A stretch of 41,996 nucleotides of DNA from an uncultured Verrucomicrobiota bacterium (GTDB taxonomy: Bacteria > Verrucomicrobiota > Verrucomicrobiia > Opitutales > Opitutaceae), in contig CAJXQX010000029.1 in assembly GCA_913058185.1 (NCBI GenBank), positions 1 through 41,996 of the forward strand. Reading direction: 5' to 3'. How positions within the stretch are numbered: position 1 is the stretch's first letter; each line of letters opens with the position of its first letter. The translations under genes and the position numbers were made by a program. Under the pieces are notes generated by a model that did no database searches, was not told where the DNA came from, and worked only from the letters and a program-made list of their open reading frames with translations. This document shows positions 1-9,171 of this stretch, piece after piece.

Positions 1-46
1 AGATCAGCCTCGGTCTCGTGGGCTCGGAGATGTGTATAAGAGACAG
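1..46 (+). other. Illumina Nextera adapter contamination at contig end
   Basis: This is not genomic sequence. Bases 13-46 match the Nextera read-2 transposase adapter exactly, ending in the 19-base mosaic end (28-46, AGATGTGTATAAGAGACAG). Bases 5-12 (CAGCCTCG) match the i7 index known as N710, and bases 1-4 (AGAT) fit the end of the P7 primer. The order P7 end, index, transposon end is that of a sequencing library molecule. Genomic sequence therefore starts at base 47. The match is from memory of the adapter sequences and is exact over its length. Confidence 0.97.
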
Positions 47-865
47 CTCCATCTCCATCGCCTCAAACCTTTTCTTCGCTTCGCGATAAATCGGAAGTAG
101 CTCAGGCGCGATTTGCTTCAATCTCGCGATGCGATTATCCGGCGACGGGTGGGTGGATAGAAATTCTGGTGGTTGGCCTTCGTCTCCGCTGGCGGCTTTC
201 ATCTTCTGCCAGAAAGTCACGGCTGCTCTGGGATCGTATCCGGCTCCGGCCGCAAATTTTAAACCGATCACATCCGCTTCGGATTCGTGTAAACGGGAGA
301 ATGGCAGCATGACACCGACCGTGGTTCCCACCCCCAGCGCCCCTCGAACAATCGCTCGGTTCTTATGATCTACATCTTGCGACTTCATGTAGACCTCAGC
401 TCCGGCGGTGGTCAGGCCCGCGACCATTTGTTGGCTCATGCGTTCCGCGGAATGGCGCGAGGACAAGTGAGCAATCTCATGTCCCATCACCGCTGCGAGT
501 TCGTCATCGGATTCAGCGAGAGCTAATAACCCCGTATACACGCCGACTTTCCCGCCGGGTAAGGCAAACGCGTTCAGATCATCAGAATCGAATACCACGA
601 ATTCCCATTTCGCATCTGGTAGGCTGCGGCCGACTGACGCAGCAATCCGGCGTCCCACCGTTTCAACGCGATCGATAGCCATCACGTTGGTGGAGATTTT
701 CTCCTCATTCTTAATTTGTTTGAAAGCAGCCAGTCCCATTTGAACCTCGTCCTTGGAGCTCACCATAATCAGCTGACTTCGCCCGGTCTCAGGAACGGTC
801 GTGCAACCGACAAACGCCAACATCAAGCCGGTGAGTATTAGTGCGATTGAGCTTCTTTTGTTCAT
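47..865 (-). CDS. M48-family metalloprotease, lipoprotein, 3' end missing
   Basis: This is a zinc metalloprotease of the M48 family (the Oma1/LoiP/BepA-like bacterial group), which in Gram-negatives usually works on envelope quality control. The reading frame starts at ATG 865 and stays open for 273 codons to base 47, where the adapter interrupts it, so the C-terminus is absent. The N-terminus is a lipoprotein signal with the lipobox AFVGC (Cys21), so the enzyme is probably anchored in a membrane facing the periplasm. The zinc site is visible as HEIAH at residues 129-133, with the third ligand expected in HESEAD near residue 185. A glycine-rich LPGGKVGVYTGLL segment precedes the motif, as is usual in the family. 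It lies 50 bases downstream of purH on the same strand. The substrate cannot be told from sequence. Confidence 0.9.
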
Positions 866-915
866 GGTAACGAATGTTACGGGATACGGTGCTTTCGGCA
901 ATCTCTGGAATCGAA

Positions 916-2463
916 TTAGTGCCTAAAATGGCGAATGCCGGTGAGGACCATGGCCATGCCCCGCTCGTCCGCGGCAGCGATGACTTCTTCGTCTCGAATT
1001 GAACCACCGGGTTGGATGGCACAGGTCGCTCCGGCGTCTGCAGCCGCGATCAATCCGTCAGCAAACGGGAATAACGCTTCACTGGCTACGATTGACCCTC
1101 CGAGTTCTAGTTTAGCCTCCCCTGCCTTCCATACAGCGATGCGGGAACTATCTACTCGGGCCATTTGACCGGCCCCGACGCCGAGGGTGCGTTCGCCGTC
1201 GCAATACACGATGGCGTTAGATTTGACGTGTTTGCAGATTTTCCAACCAAAGACCATGGCCGCCCATTCCGCCTCGGTCGGTTGTCGTTTTGTGACCACC
1301 TTGAAGTCGGCAACCTTGCCCAGGGTGCGGTCGCGATCCTGCAATAGCACGCCACCGATCACGGAACGCACTTCCTGCAGCGAATCCGCGCCCAAGCCTT
1401 CTTTGGCGATCATCAAGCGCAGATTCTTCTTCTTCCCGAGAATCGCTAGGGCCTCGTCGCTGAAGCGCGGGGCAATAATCACCTCGGTGAATATTCCTTT
1501 GATCGTCTCAGCCAATGCCGGTCCGAGGGTTTGATTCACAATAATGATCCCGCCAAACGGAGCTTGCCGATCCGTTGCAAAAGCGTCCTCCCACGCCTCT
1601 TCCAAGGTGTCGGCACTGGCTACTCCACAGGGATTCGTGTGTTTGAGAATTGCTACCGTTGGTCGCTCGAATTCGCCGATCAGGTAAGTCGCCGAAGTGA
1701 TATCCAGAATATTGTTATAGCTGAGCGCCTTACCTTGGAGCTGCTCGAAGTGGTCGTGGAAGGTGCCGTAGAGTGCCGCCTTCTGATGTGGGTTCTCGCC
1801 GTAACGCAGATCCTGTGCCTTCGATAGATCCATCATGAAGTCATTGGGGAAACCGCCCAAAGCATCGAGATCTGGCTCTATGGCATCTTCTTCAAGGTAA
1901 GCGGCAATCGCGGCATCGTAGGAGGCCGTGCGTTGAAACACCTTCAGCGCCAGTTGACGTCGCAAGTCCATCATGGCGGTAGAATCGCCCAGCGTTTCCA
2001 AGATGACCCCATAATCGGCCGGATCGCAGACCACGGCGACAGATTCGTGATTCTTGGCGGCGCTACGCAACATGGAGGGCCCTCCAATATCAATATTCTC
2101 GATGGCCAGCTCTCGTGTGACGTCAGGCCGAGCCACTGTTTCTTCAAACGGGTAGAGATTCACCACCACCAGATCGATCATCGCGATGTCATTGGCCTGG
2201 GCTGCGGCCATGTGGTCGGGTTTGTCGCGCCGGCAGAGTAATCCTCCGTGGATTTTGGGATGTAGGGTCTTTACGCGTCCTTCCATCATCTCGGGAAATC
2301 CGGTGTGCTCGCTCACCTCGGTGACGGGCAGTCCAGCCTCGGCCAGCATTTTCGCCGTGCCGCCGGTCGAAAGCAGACCGTAGCCGTGCACATTTACGAG
2401 GATTGTGGCAAACTCCACCAAACCGCTTTTATCACTGACTGAGAGCAGGGCCAATTTATCCAT
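916..2463 (-). CDS. purH: Bifunctional AICAR formyltransferase / IMP cyclohydrolase
   Basis: PurH performs the last two steps of purine synthesis: formylation of AICAR with 10-formyl-tetrahydrofolate, then ring closure to IMP, in the cytoplasm. From ATG 2463 the product is 515 residues, normal for the family. The N-terminal cyclohydrolase domain shows [17 protein letters not shown] and [15 protein letters not shown]. The transformylase domain shows RYGENPHQ, the catalytic KHTNPCG (Lys and His near residues 272-273), FGGIIIVN and KHVKSNAIV. An upstream in-frame ATG at 2535 would add 24 residues. I prefer 2463 because [14 protein letters not shown] matches where PurH proteins normally begin. 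Neither start has a clear Shine-Dalgarno sequence. The gene is divergent from the ApaG-like gene. Confidence 0.97.
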   Translation of the reverse strand: MDKLALLSVSDKSGLVEFATILVNVHGYGLLSTGGTAKMLAEAGLPVTEVSEHTGFPEMMEGRVKTLHPKIHGGLLCRRDKPDHMAAAQANDIAMIDLVVVNLYPFEETVARPDVTRELAIENIDIGGPSMLRSAAKNHESVAVVCDPADYGVILETLGDSTAMMDLRRQLALKVFQRTASYDAAIAAYLEEDAIEPDLDALGGFPNDFMMDLSKAQDLRYGENPHQKAALYGTFHDHFEQLQGKALSYNNILDITSATYLIGEFERPTVAILKHTNPCGVASADTLEEAWEDAFATDRQAPFGGIIIVNQTLGPALAETIKGIFTEVIIAPRFSDEALAILGKKKNLRLMIAKEGLGADSLQEVRSVIGGVLLQDRDRTLGKVADFKVVTKRQPTEAEWAAMVFGWKICKHVKSNAIVYCDGERTLGVGAGQMARVDSSRIAVWKAGEAKLELGGSIVASEALFPFADGLIAAADAGATCAIQPGGSIRDEEVIAAADERGMAMVLTGIRHFRH

Positions 2464-2585
2464 GGAACTCGCTTTTTGCAGCCCCGGAAAAGCACTGGCA
2501 AGATTGGATTCTTTTTTGACGCATTTGGAGGCCATTTATCGATCAATCCATTTGCGTCTCAAGGTGGGACTGAATCTGGTAAAAT

Positions 2586-2975
2586 GTGCCTGCTTCAATC
2601 GAACTTCCCGGCCTGGAGGCCCGTTTGGACCGCCTGGTCTATCATCACGGCGGCTCAAACCTGCCGGTGGACAAGCCGCATGCGTTCGTATATTTCATCA
2701 CGATAGAAAATGGTTCAGCTCAACGCGTCCAGTTGATGGGACGCAAATGGGTCGTGGAACTGGCGGACGGCGAGCGTCAGGTGATCGAAGGTGACAAGAT
2801 CGTCGGCGAAAGTCCGCAGCTAGAGCCGGGTGAGTCGTTTTCCTACAATAGCTTCCATGTTACTGGCTCCGATTCTCGCGTGATCGGTAGTTTTCATGGC
2901 ACCGACGAGACCGGCTCTCGCGTGCATGTGCTCCTGCCACCGTTCGATATGATCATCCCGGCCGACTCAGACTGA
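2586..2975 (+). CDS. apaG: ApaG domain protein (DUF525)
   Basis: A 129-residue protein made of a single ApaG/DUF525 beta-sandwich domain. Family features visible are YFITIENGS, VQLMGRKWVVE, the glycine-containing loop VIEGDKIVGESP, and LEPGESFSYNS. ApaG was named for an effect on Ap4A and magnesium/cobalt phenotypes in enterobacteria; its biochemical role is not settled, and the same fold occurs in F-box proteins and in a PrimPol-interacting protein of eukaryotes. The start is a GTG at 2586; no in-frame ATG lies before the domain. An AAGGTGG stretch about 20 bases upstream is rather far for a ribosome site. The gene is divergent from purH and 65 bases ahead of the beta-CASP nuclease. Confidence 0.88.
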   Translation: MPASIELPGLEARLDRLVYHHGGSNLPVDKPHAFVYFITIENGSAQRVQLMGRKWVVELADGERQVIEGDKIVGESPQLEPGESFSYNSFHVTGSDSRVIGSFHGTDETGSRVHVLLPPFDMIIPADSD

Positions 2976-3040
2976 TCCCATTAGACTGAAACTTGGTCTT
3001 GCTCCCGAACGGCGCATGTTGCTCGCTGATCCTTTACCTG

Positions 3041-4405
3041 ATGAAGTTGCTTGATCTTAACCGCGCTGGCGGTATTGGTGCTAACGCACTATTCGTTCAA
3101 ATTGGTGGAGTTAACCTGCTTATAGACAGTGGCTTGCATCCTAAAATGATTGGTCGTGACGCTGTGCCCGACTTCAAAAACATCCGAAATGAGCGCGTCG
3201 ACCTTATCGTAATCACGCACTGCCATCTCGATCATATCGGCAGTTTGCCGGTCGCGATGCGGGAATTCCCCAACGCTCCGGTTATCATGAGCACGTCGAG
3301 TCGCCTCATTATTGAGCGGATGTTGCACAATTCATCCAACGTCATGACGCGGCAAAAGGCAGAGCGCGATCTACCGGAGTATCCGTTGTTCACCCACGAC
3401 GAGATCGATCGCTGCGGGAAGCGCATGATTGGCCTGAACTACGGCATGCCCAAAAAGTTCTCCGGAATTCGAGCTTCTGACGAGATTGAGATCATACTGC
3501 ATCCCGCCGGACACGTGGCTGGTGCCGCTGCCTTGGAAGTGCGGCACAAACATCGGGGTATCTTTTTCACCGGCGACGTGCTTTTCGACGATCTTCGCAC
3601 CCTCCCCGGCGCTCACTTCCCCATGGGCGAATTCGATACCATCGTCACTGAGACCACCCGTGGCCTCACGGAGCGCCCCGCCGGGAAAGAACGTGTTCAT
3701 GAAGTCGACCGACTCATTCGCTCCATCAACGATACCATCAAGAGCGGCGGTTCATTCCTCCTCCCCATCTTCGCGCTGGGACGGATGCAGGAAATCCTGA
3801 CAATCCTCTACGATGCCCGCCGATTCGGCCAACTGGTGGACTGTCCGATTATCGCTTCAGGTCTGGGGCTCGATCTGTGTAACTATTTTGACGAAATCCG
3901 GCGTAAGACCCAGCACGTCCGATTCAACCGTTCGATCCTCAAACAACTCGGACTCAAATCCCTGCCCCGTAAATTGACTCCGGGAAAAGACCCCCAACGG
4001 AATGCACTGTATTTGGTAAGCTCAGGCATGTTGGTCGAAAACACCCCGAGCTACACCCTCGCCTCAGGCCTTCTAGGCCATAGCCACAACACCCTCGGTT
4101 TTGTCGGTTACTGCGACCCATCCACCCCGGGTGGTAAACTGATGGAGATCAAACAGGGCGAAGACTTCATCTTTGAAGCCATTCATGTGCGCACCAAATT
4201 GAAAGCCCGGATCGATCGATTCGAGCTCAGTGGCCATGCTGAACGTGAAGAGCTCTTGGAGTTTGCGCTGCAGGCAAAGCCTCGGGCCATTGTGCTCACG
4301 CATGGTGATCCGGAAGCGCGGAAATGGTTTGAGCAGGAAATCAACGCCCGCGCGGAGGGCACCAAGGTGGTCGACCCCGTTCCGGGCGAGACTTACCTGG
4401 TATAG
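3041..4405 (+). CDS. Metallo-beta-lactamase / beta-CASP / RMMBL family nuclease
   Basis: A 454-residue member of the beta-CASP branch of metallo-beta-lactamase-fold hydrolases, related to archaeal CPSF-like and bacterial 'RNA specificity' enzymes that cut RNA. The zinc motif HCHLDH is at residues 60-65. GHVAGAAALEV and FFTGDVLF follow, then the beta-CASP region with GGSFLLPIFALGRMQE. A C-terminal RMMBL part carries ELSGHAEREEL and VLTHGDPEARKWFEQ. The order of parts matches full-length enzymes, so it should be catalytically intact. A TTG at 2993 would add 16 residues; I chose ATG 3041 because MKLLDLNRAGG begins the fold directly. It could process or degrade RNA, but the substrate is unknown. 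Downstream is a long repeat-rich gap. Confidence 0.85.
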   Translation: MKLLDLNRAGGIGANALFVQIGGVNLLIDSGLHPKMIGRDAVPDFKNIRNERVDLIVITHCHLDHIGSLPVAMREFPNAPVIMSTSSRLIIERMLHNSSNVMTRQKAERDLPEYPLFTHDEIDRCGKRMIGLNYGMPKKFSGIRASDEIEIILHPAGHVAGAAALEVRHKHRGIFFTGDVLFDDLRTLPGAHFPMGEFDTIVTETTRGLTERPAGKERVHEVDRLIRSINDTIKSGGSFLLPIFALGRMQEILTILYDARRFGQLVDCPIIASGLGLDLCNYFDEIRRKTQHVRFNRSILKQLGLKSLPRKLTPGKDPQRNALYLVSSGMLVENTPSYTLASGLLGHSHNTLGFVGYCDPSTPGGKLMEIKQGEDFIFEAIHVRTKLKARIDRFELSGHAEREELLEFALQAKPRAIVLTHGDPEARKWFEQEINARAEGTKVVDPVPGETYLV

Positions 4406-4958
4406 ACTCGGTGGCGCTGTCGGGCATAAAGGGCCAGATGACAGATGATGCGGAACAGTCTGAGTGACAGGTGATGCAGAACGGTGGGCACCGTCGAGGC
4501 TGGGAAAGTATGCGCAGCCTTGTAGATGAGATTGAGCTAGCCTGGCCTGTGAGGTAGGGCGTGCTTGCCGAGCGCGCCGTTCCATCTATCCCACCGCAAC
4601 CGGCGGTTTCGGCGAAACCGCGCTACCATAAACCGACGCGCCGAACGCCCCCTGTCGCGGTGAGTTTCCGTGCTGCCGGAGGGCGAATCGGCCTGCGGCA
4701 ACAGACCGCTCGCTGACATTCAGTCAGCCTAAAAGTGTTCTGCATGTCCTGTCATCTGGCCCATAAAGCCCGACCCACCTGGTCCGCCATGTGGGATGTT
4801 TTGTCGGTAAGGCGGTTTCGCCGACGGCGTCCCGTTCTGCGGGACGGAGATGGCGTAGCAAACCGCCGGTTCTATGCACTAGAACCATTCCGACTCAGAC
4901 ATTCCACCGACGGCGCGCTCGACGAGCACGCCCTACCGGCTCGATCCACCGAGCCCAC
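4406..4958. repeat. Repeat-filled intergenic region with nested palindromes
   Basis: No gene is visible in this 553-base gap; it is a mosaic of inverted repeats. A 26-base arm at 4419-4444 is repeated inverted at 4749-4774, differing only in the central ATAAA/TTTAT, which is itself the loop of a smaller GTCGGGC...GCCCGAC palindrome. A 28-base unit at 4553-4580 reappears inverted at 4910-4937 with 26 of 28 bases matching. The unit at 4601-4627 contains GGCGGTTT / GAAACCGC arms. A longer hairpin has arms 4811-4818 and 4860-4867 with a nested GTCCCG/CGGGAC stem. Related units occur at 8044-8112 and 20675-20748. It may act as a transcription terminator between the flanking convergent genes, and it looks like a REP-type or MITE-like family. 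Confidence 0.85.
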
Positions 4959-5864
4959 CTACCATCGAAGCTTCTGCACATCCGCGGGCGAATCGATGGG
5001 AACGCTCAATGATTCCGGAGCGAAGAGCTGGGGGGGAAAGTCCAGGTCTAGCGCCGCACCGGTGACTTTGAACCTAACCTTATCGCGCGTCTTCTCATCC
5101 CGCACATCGATCGATTTAATGATCCACTGCTTCCCTAATTTCTTCAGGTCCATAACCGTCAGCTTTCGCGAAGGCTCTTCCGCTTTACCCAATATCACCG
5201 CCTGCATGAGCGCGTGAAAACTTGCGTCGAGATGTAATCGCACTCCGGCGATGTGGGGATGGACGGCGGCGAATGACTCGGGTGGATACATCAAAAATGC
5301 GTGCACGGCCCTCCCCCTCACTTCGGTCGTTCCTTCGTAAATATAATCGGCCCAGTAGACGAATGGCATCTGCAGCTCAAACATCGTTAGTCCGGTGCCT
5401 CCGATCGAATCCATGATGGTGGCATCATCGAATTCGATGACTCCCGCACCGGCTTCTCCGATAACGTAGCGCCACGAACGTGGGTTCCGACCGTTTTGAG
5501 CCAACACCCTTTCGGAGTTAGCGTCATCGAGGGTGCCTAGATCGGCGCGAAACGTCGGTCCGAATTCATTCCGTGATCCCCACATCTTTCCTGGTAGGAC
5601 GGAGCGAGCACCGCGACGGGGCAGCACCTCAAGGTCGAATTCAAAGAAATAGTCTCCCGGCAAACCGATGCTGCGGGCATTTGCCAGGATCTCACGACCC
5701 CGTTCGGGATCGGGCGGTGAATTGGAAAGATAGCGGGGCCGTAGCCGGTTGGATTTATGCTGAGCGGTCAGCACGGTTTGACTCAGGAGCACAGTCGCAC
5801 AAAAAAAGCAGACCGCGCGAGCGACCTGCTTTGGGAAAATATGCGGGAAGCGCTTCATGCGCAT
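4959..5864 (-). CDS. Exported LolA-like outer-membrane lipoprotein-sorting family protein
   Basis: About 301 residues, beginning with a basic N-terminus and a hydrophobic signal sequence (AVCFFCATVLLSQTVLTAQ) that predicts export to the periplasm. The rest resembles the 'outer membrane lipoprotein-sorting protein' family with a LolA-like fold: a substrate-independent beta-sheet body containing MFELQMPFVYWADYIYEG, SFHALMQAVILG, LTVMDLKKLGKQWIIKSIDV and a C-terminal RFKVTGAALDLDFP. In true LolA these proteins ferry lipoproteins, but many family members have no known cargo. The start is ambiguous: ATG 5864 or 5858 both fit. An ATG at 5915 would give a long overlap with secG and no sensible signal peptide, so I reject it. 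It follows secG closely and is probably co-transcribed with it. Confidence 0.68.
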   Translation of the reverse strand: MRMKRFPHIFPKQVARAVCFFCATVLLSQTVLTAQHKSNRLRPRYLSNSPPDPERGREILANARSIGLPGDYFFEFDLEVLPRRGARSVLPGKMWGSRNEFGPTFRADLGTLDDANSERVLAQNGRNPRSWRYVIGEAGAGVIEFDDATIMDSIGGTGLTMFELQMPFVYWADYIYEGTTEVRGRAVHAFLMYPPESFAAVHPHIAGVRLHLDASFHALMQAVILGKAEEPSRKLTVMDLKKLGKQWIIKSIDVRDEKTRDKVRFKVTGAALDLDFPPQLFAPESLSVPIDSPADVQKLRW

Positions 5865-5877
5865 CCAGACTCGCGAA

Positions 5878-6282
5878 TCACGAGTTGGGTTCCGTCTCGA
5901 CTGCCGCTGGGGCATCGAGTGGGGGCGCGATCACGGATGGAGCAGGCTCCGTCGAGAATGCGCCCTGAGTGGCAGGTGCGATGCCCGCAGGTGCCGCGAT
6001 ATCAGGGAGGGCTGAACCCGCCTCCGCTACAGCGTTGTTGCGAACGTAGATGTTACCCAGATAGAGAAACAAACTGAGCACGAAGAACGCGACGGCTGAA
6101 TTGATGGTCGCCTTAGTCAGCACATTGCCGGTGTCAGCTCCGAACGTGGCTTCGGTGGCTCCGCCGCCGAGGGCAGCGCCCATGCCGCCATCGTTTTTGG
6201 CCTTCTGCATCAAGACGAGCAGCACCAAAAATAGTGATACAAGGATTAGGACGAACGTGAAAATCGTGATGAGGAGATCCAT
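5878..6282 (-). CDS. secG: Preprotein translocase subunit SecG
   Basis: SecG is the small inner-membrane partner of SecYE that assists SecA-driven protein export. The 134-residue product has two transmembrane helices (about residues 3-25 and 55-75). Between them is the family signature, with [21 protein letters not shown] and [13 protein letters not shown]. The start at ATG 6282 is chosen because the first helix follows immediately; an ATG at 6303 would add seven residues. After the second helix there is an unusual 50-residue tail rich in Ala and Pro (for example [10 protein letters not shown]), longer than in E. coli SecG. It is divergent from the sulfatase and upstream of the LolA-like gene. 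Confidence 0.93.
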   Translation of the reverse strand: MDLLITIFTFVLILVSLFLVLLVLMQKAKNDGGMGAALGGGATEATFGADTGNVLTKATINSAVAFFVLSLFLYLGNIYVRNNAVAEAGSALPDIAAPAGIAPATQGAFSTEPAPSVIAPPLDAPAAVETEPNS

Positions 6283-6404
6283 GGAAGCGGTTAGAAGTGC
6301 CAAGCGGCACGGCGCTTGTCAATGCCGCGAAACCCTCTTCTGATCAGAGGCGCTCTTTCCTTGATTACTCCTCACTACTACTCTTACCCAACTTTTTATA
6401 CTCC

Positions 6405-8012
6405 ATGAACTACCAGCGTTTAACTCGTCTCTGTATTGCTTGCTGCGGACTCTTGCTGGAATCGATTTCGGCCCAGACATCTTCCGCCAAAGCCGACTCA
6501 CGACCAAACATCATCGTTATTATGAGCGATGATCATGCCTATCAGGCGATTAGTGCCTACGGACATGGGCTCAATGAAACCCCTCATATCGATCGTTTAG
6601 CGCAGGAAGGTGCGCTGTTTACCCGCGCTTCGGTGACAAACTCCATTTGCGCGCCCAGCCGCGCCGTGATGCTCACGGGCAAGCACAGTTTCCGGAACGG
6701 TAAGGTCGATAATATCCAAGCGTTTGATTGGGATCAGGAGAACTTCGCCAAAATACTCCAAGGGGTGGGCTACAACACGGCCCTGATTGGTAAGATTCAC
6801 CTCAATGGTCTCCCGCAGGGCTTCGACTACTCGAATGTCCTTCCTGGCCAAGGCCAATACTACAACCCGGACTTCATCGTAAACGGTGAGACTCAACAGT
6901 TTCCCGGCTACGTGACGACACTGACAACGGAGTTTGCTTTAGACTGGCTGCGGGATGGGCGAGACGAAGAGAAACCGTTCTTGCTGCTCTATCACCAAAA
7001 GGCGCCCCATCGAGCGTGGTTGCCGGAGGAAAAGTATTTCGATCTGTTTGCCGACCGTTCTTTCGAACTCCCGGAGAATTTCTTCGACGACTACGAAGGC
7101 CGGCCCGCTGCAGCCAATCATGAGATGGGCGTCTGGCGGGATCTCGATCTCGTCTACGATTTGAAGATGCTAGACAAGGCGGGTGATTTTCAGACGAAGT
7201 ATCGTAAGGCTTTCGAAGGCCAAGGGCACTACGGTCGGATGGACGAAAAACAGAAGGCAGTTTGGGATGCCCACTACGACCCCATCATTGCCTCATTTAA
7301 GGCCAACCCTCCGGAAGGCCGAGAATTGGCGCAGTGGAAGTTCGACCGCTACATGCAGGACTATTTAAGCTGTGTTCAGTCGGTCGATGATGGCGTCGGA
7401 GACCTCCTCGACTACCTCGACGACAGCGGACTGAGCGAAAATACCATTGTAGTCTACACCTCTGATCAGGGTTTTTACCTGGGAGAGCATGGCTGGTTCG
7501 ACAAGCGGTTCATGTATGAGGAATCATTTCGCACACCGCTGCTGGTTCGCTATCCCGCCGAGATTCCCGCCGGTCATCGATCAGACGCCTTGGTCCAGAA
7601 CTTGGACCTAGCTTCGACCTTTCTCGACTACGCTGGCGTCGAGGCTCCCGGCGACATGCAGGGTGAGACCTTCCGCAACGTCGCCCGAGGCAACGATTCA
7701 ACGTTTCGTGATTTCGCCTACTACACCTACTACGAATATCCCGCAGAACACCGTGTGATGCGGCACTACGGCGTGCGCACAGATCGCTACAAACTTATCC
7801 ATTTTTACCACGATCAGGACTATTGGGAGCTCTACGATCTGGAGATCGATCCGACGGAAATGAACAACGTTTACGACGATCCAGATTATACTGAAACGCA
7901 GACCGCGTTGCACGTAAAGTTGGCCGACGTTAGAGCGCACTACGGCGATAATGATGCCCAAGACCAAGAGCATCTCGATCGTTACCTAAAATTCCGCGAA
8001 AGCCGGAGATAA
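6405..8012 (+). CDS. Secreted sulfatase (formylglycine-dependent, family S1)
   Basis: A 535-residue sulfatase of the alkaline-phosphatase superfamily, expected to remove sulfate esters from polysaccharides or other organics outside the cytoplasm. It begins with a signal peptide (MNYQRLTRLCIACCGLLLES). The metal-binding start NIIVIMSDDHAYQ is followed by the sulfatase signature CAPSR at residues 82-86, in which Cys82 would be converted to formylglycine. Later motifs include LIGKIHLNG, YTSDQGFYLGEHGWFDKR (metal Asp and His), and a C-terminal DUF4976-like part with YELYDLEIDPTEMNNVYDD-type ending. The start at ATG 6405 places the signal peptide at the N-terminus; an upstream GTG/ATG frame would bury it. 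No maturase (formylglycine-generating enzyme) lies in the window. The substrate is not predictable. Confidence 0.92.
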   Translation: MNYQRLTRLCIACCGLLLESISAQTSSAKADSRPNIIVIMSDDHAYQAISAYGHGLNETPHIDRLAQEGALFTRASVTNSICAPSRAVMLTGKHSFRNGKVDNIQAFDWDQENFAKILQGVGYNTALIGKIHLNGLPQGFDYSNVLPGQGQYYNPDFIVNGETQQFPGYVTTLTTEFALDWLRDGRDEEKPFLLLYHQKAPHRAWLPEEKYFDLFADRSFELPENFFDDYEGRPAAANHEMGVWRDLDLVYDLKMLDKAGDFQTKYRKAFEGQGHYGRMDEKQKAVWDAHYDPIIASFKANPPEGRELAQWKFDRYMQDYLSCVQSVDDGVGDLLDYLDDSGLSENTIVVYTSDQGFYLGEHGWFDKRFMYEESFRTPLLVRYPAEIPAGHRSDALVQNLDLASTFLDYAGVEAPGDMQGETFRNVARGNDSTFRDFAYYTYYEYPAEHRVMRHYGVRTDRYKLIHFYHDQDYWELYDLEIDPTEMNNVYDDPDYTETQTALHVKLADVRAHYGDNDAQDQEHLDRYLKFRESRR

Positions 8013-8043
8013 GCTGAAGCACTTTTCGTGAGAACCTCAATCC

Positions 8044-8112
8044 GTCGGGCGTAAAACCCGACCCACAAAAAATTGATACGTCACGCTGGGTGGGTCGGGC
8101 TTTATGCCCGAC
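8044..8112. repeat. Inverted repeat between convergent genes
   Basis: Two 23-base arms, 8044-8066 and 8090-8112, are inverted copies with only two mismatches. Each arm itself contains the palindrome GTCGGG...CCCGAC with a TTTA/TAAA centre. It lies between the stops of the sulfatase (8012) and parB (8213), so it could terminate both transcripts. It shares its core with the long arms at 4419-4444 and 4749-4774. The remainder of the 8013-8212 gap shows nothing else I recognise. Confidence 0.85.
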
Positions 8113-8212
8113 AGCGAATCCACCAGGCGGACCGTAGCCACTCGATCGTCTCGAACCCGACAGCGCCTGTCCCCCTCCCGGGACGGACGACATCCGTGCC
8201 GTCCCCCGATAA

Positions 8213-9169
8213 TCAGGCCTCTATTCCGAGGACTTCCAGAATGCGTTGAAGGTCGTCGTTGCTGACATATGGAATCACGATTTGTCCCTTTTCCCCGGAG
8301 TGCTTGAGGGAGACGCGAGCGCCGAGGTGGGTGGTGAGCTTTTTTTCAATTCCCGCGATGGCAGCTCCGGCGGGGGTGTGACGACTCTTGGAGCCCTTCT
8401 TTCCTGACCCACCAGCTTTCTTAGTCTGAACCAATTTTTCGGTCCCTCGAACACTGAGACCCTCTTCAATCACCCGACGGGCGAGAATGGCGCGCTCCTC
8501 CGGCGATTCGATACCGAGCAGCACCTTGGCGCTCCCCACACTGAGAATGCCCTTGGTAACGTAGGCCTGCAACTCGCCGTCGAGTGAGAGTAACCGGAGC
8601 GTATTTGCGACTGAGGCTCGACTCTTCCCTACCCGATCCGCCGCTTGCTCCTGGGTGAGATCAAAGTCGCGGATCAAGCTAGCGAAACCATAGGCTTCTT
8701 CGATCGCATTGAGACCCTCGCGTTGGAGATTCTCGATGAGCCCTAGTGCGGCTGCAGATGCGTTGCTGGCATCCACCACACGGGCGGGGATCGTCTTGAT
8801 TTTGAGAGTTTGAAAAGCACGCCAGCGTCGTTCACCGGCGATGAGTTCAAAACCTTTGGCGAGACGGCGCACCACGATTGGCTGGAGCAAGCCTTCTGAT
8901 TTAATGCTCTCGGCCAGTTCTTCGAGTTGCACGGCCTCGATCTCACGGCGGGCCTGATACGGACTAGGCTCAACTTTGTTGACCGCTATTTCCTCGAAAC
9001 CAGGAGCGCTGGTTGGCGCAGTTTTCGAGGGTGGTTTTCCTCCGGCGCCACTAGGAAGCGTGCCCGCTTTTTTGGCGGCAGCGCTGGTGGGTGGTTTTTT
9101 TGAAGCAGATGAAGCAGCGGCGATTAAACCGCCGAGACCGCGACCGAGACGTGATTTTGATGCAGCCAT
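8213..9169 (-). CDS. parB: ParB/Spo0J family chromosome partitioning protein
   Basis: A 318-residue ParB, which binds parS sites, spreads along DNA as a CTP-dependent clamp and directs chromosome segregation together with ParA. The N-terminus has the ParA-stimulating style motif KSRLGRGLGGLI. A flexible Ala/Lys/Pro-rich linker of about 50 residues follows. Next is the ParB/Srx CTPase domain: PYQARRE, SIKSEGLLQPIVVR and the box GERRWRAF. The helix-turn-helix is seen as LTQEQAADRVGKSRASVANTLRLL, and a dimerisation end as QRILEVLG. No parA is next to it; instead it follows a LysM protein by two bases and ends the der-fmt run. I saw no clear 16-base parS copy in the neighbouring intergenic sequence. 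Confidence 0.93.
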   Translation of the reverse strand: MAASKSRLGRGLGGLIAAASSASKKPPTSAAAKKAGTLPSGAGGKPPSKTAPTSAPGFEEIAVNKVEPSPYQARREIEAVQLEELAESIKSEGLLQPIVVRRLAKGFELIAGERRWRAFQTLKIKTIPARVVDASNASAAALGLIENLQREGLNAIEEAYGFASLIRDFDLTQEQAADRVGKSRASVANTLRLLSLDGELQAYVTKGILSVGSAKVLLGIESPEERAILARRVIEEGLSVRGTEKLVQTKKAGGSGKKGSKSRHTPAGAAIAGIEKKLTTHLGARVSLKHSGEKGQIVIPYVSNDDLQRILEVLGIEA

Positions 9170-9171
9170 GA

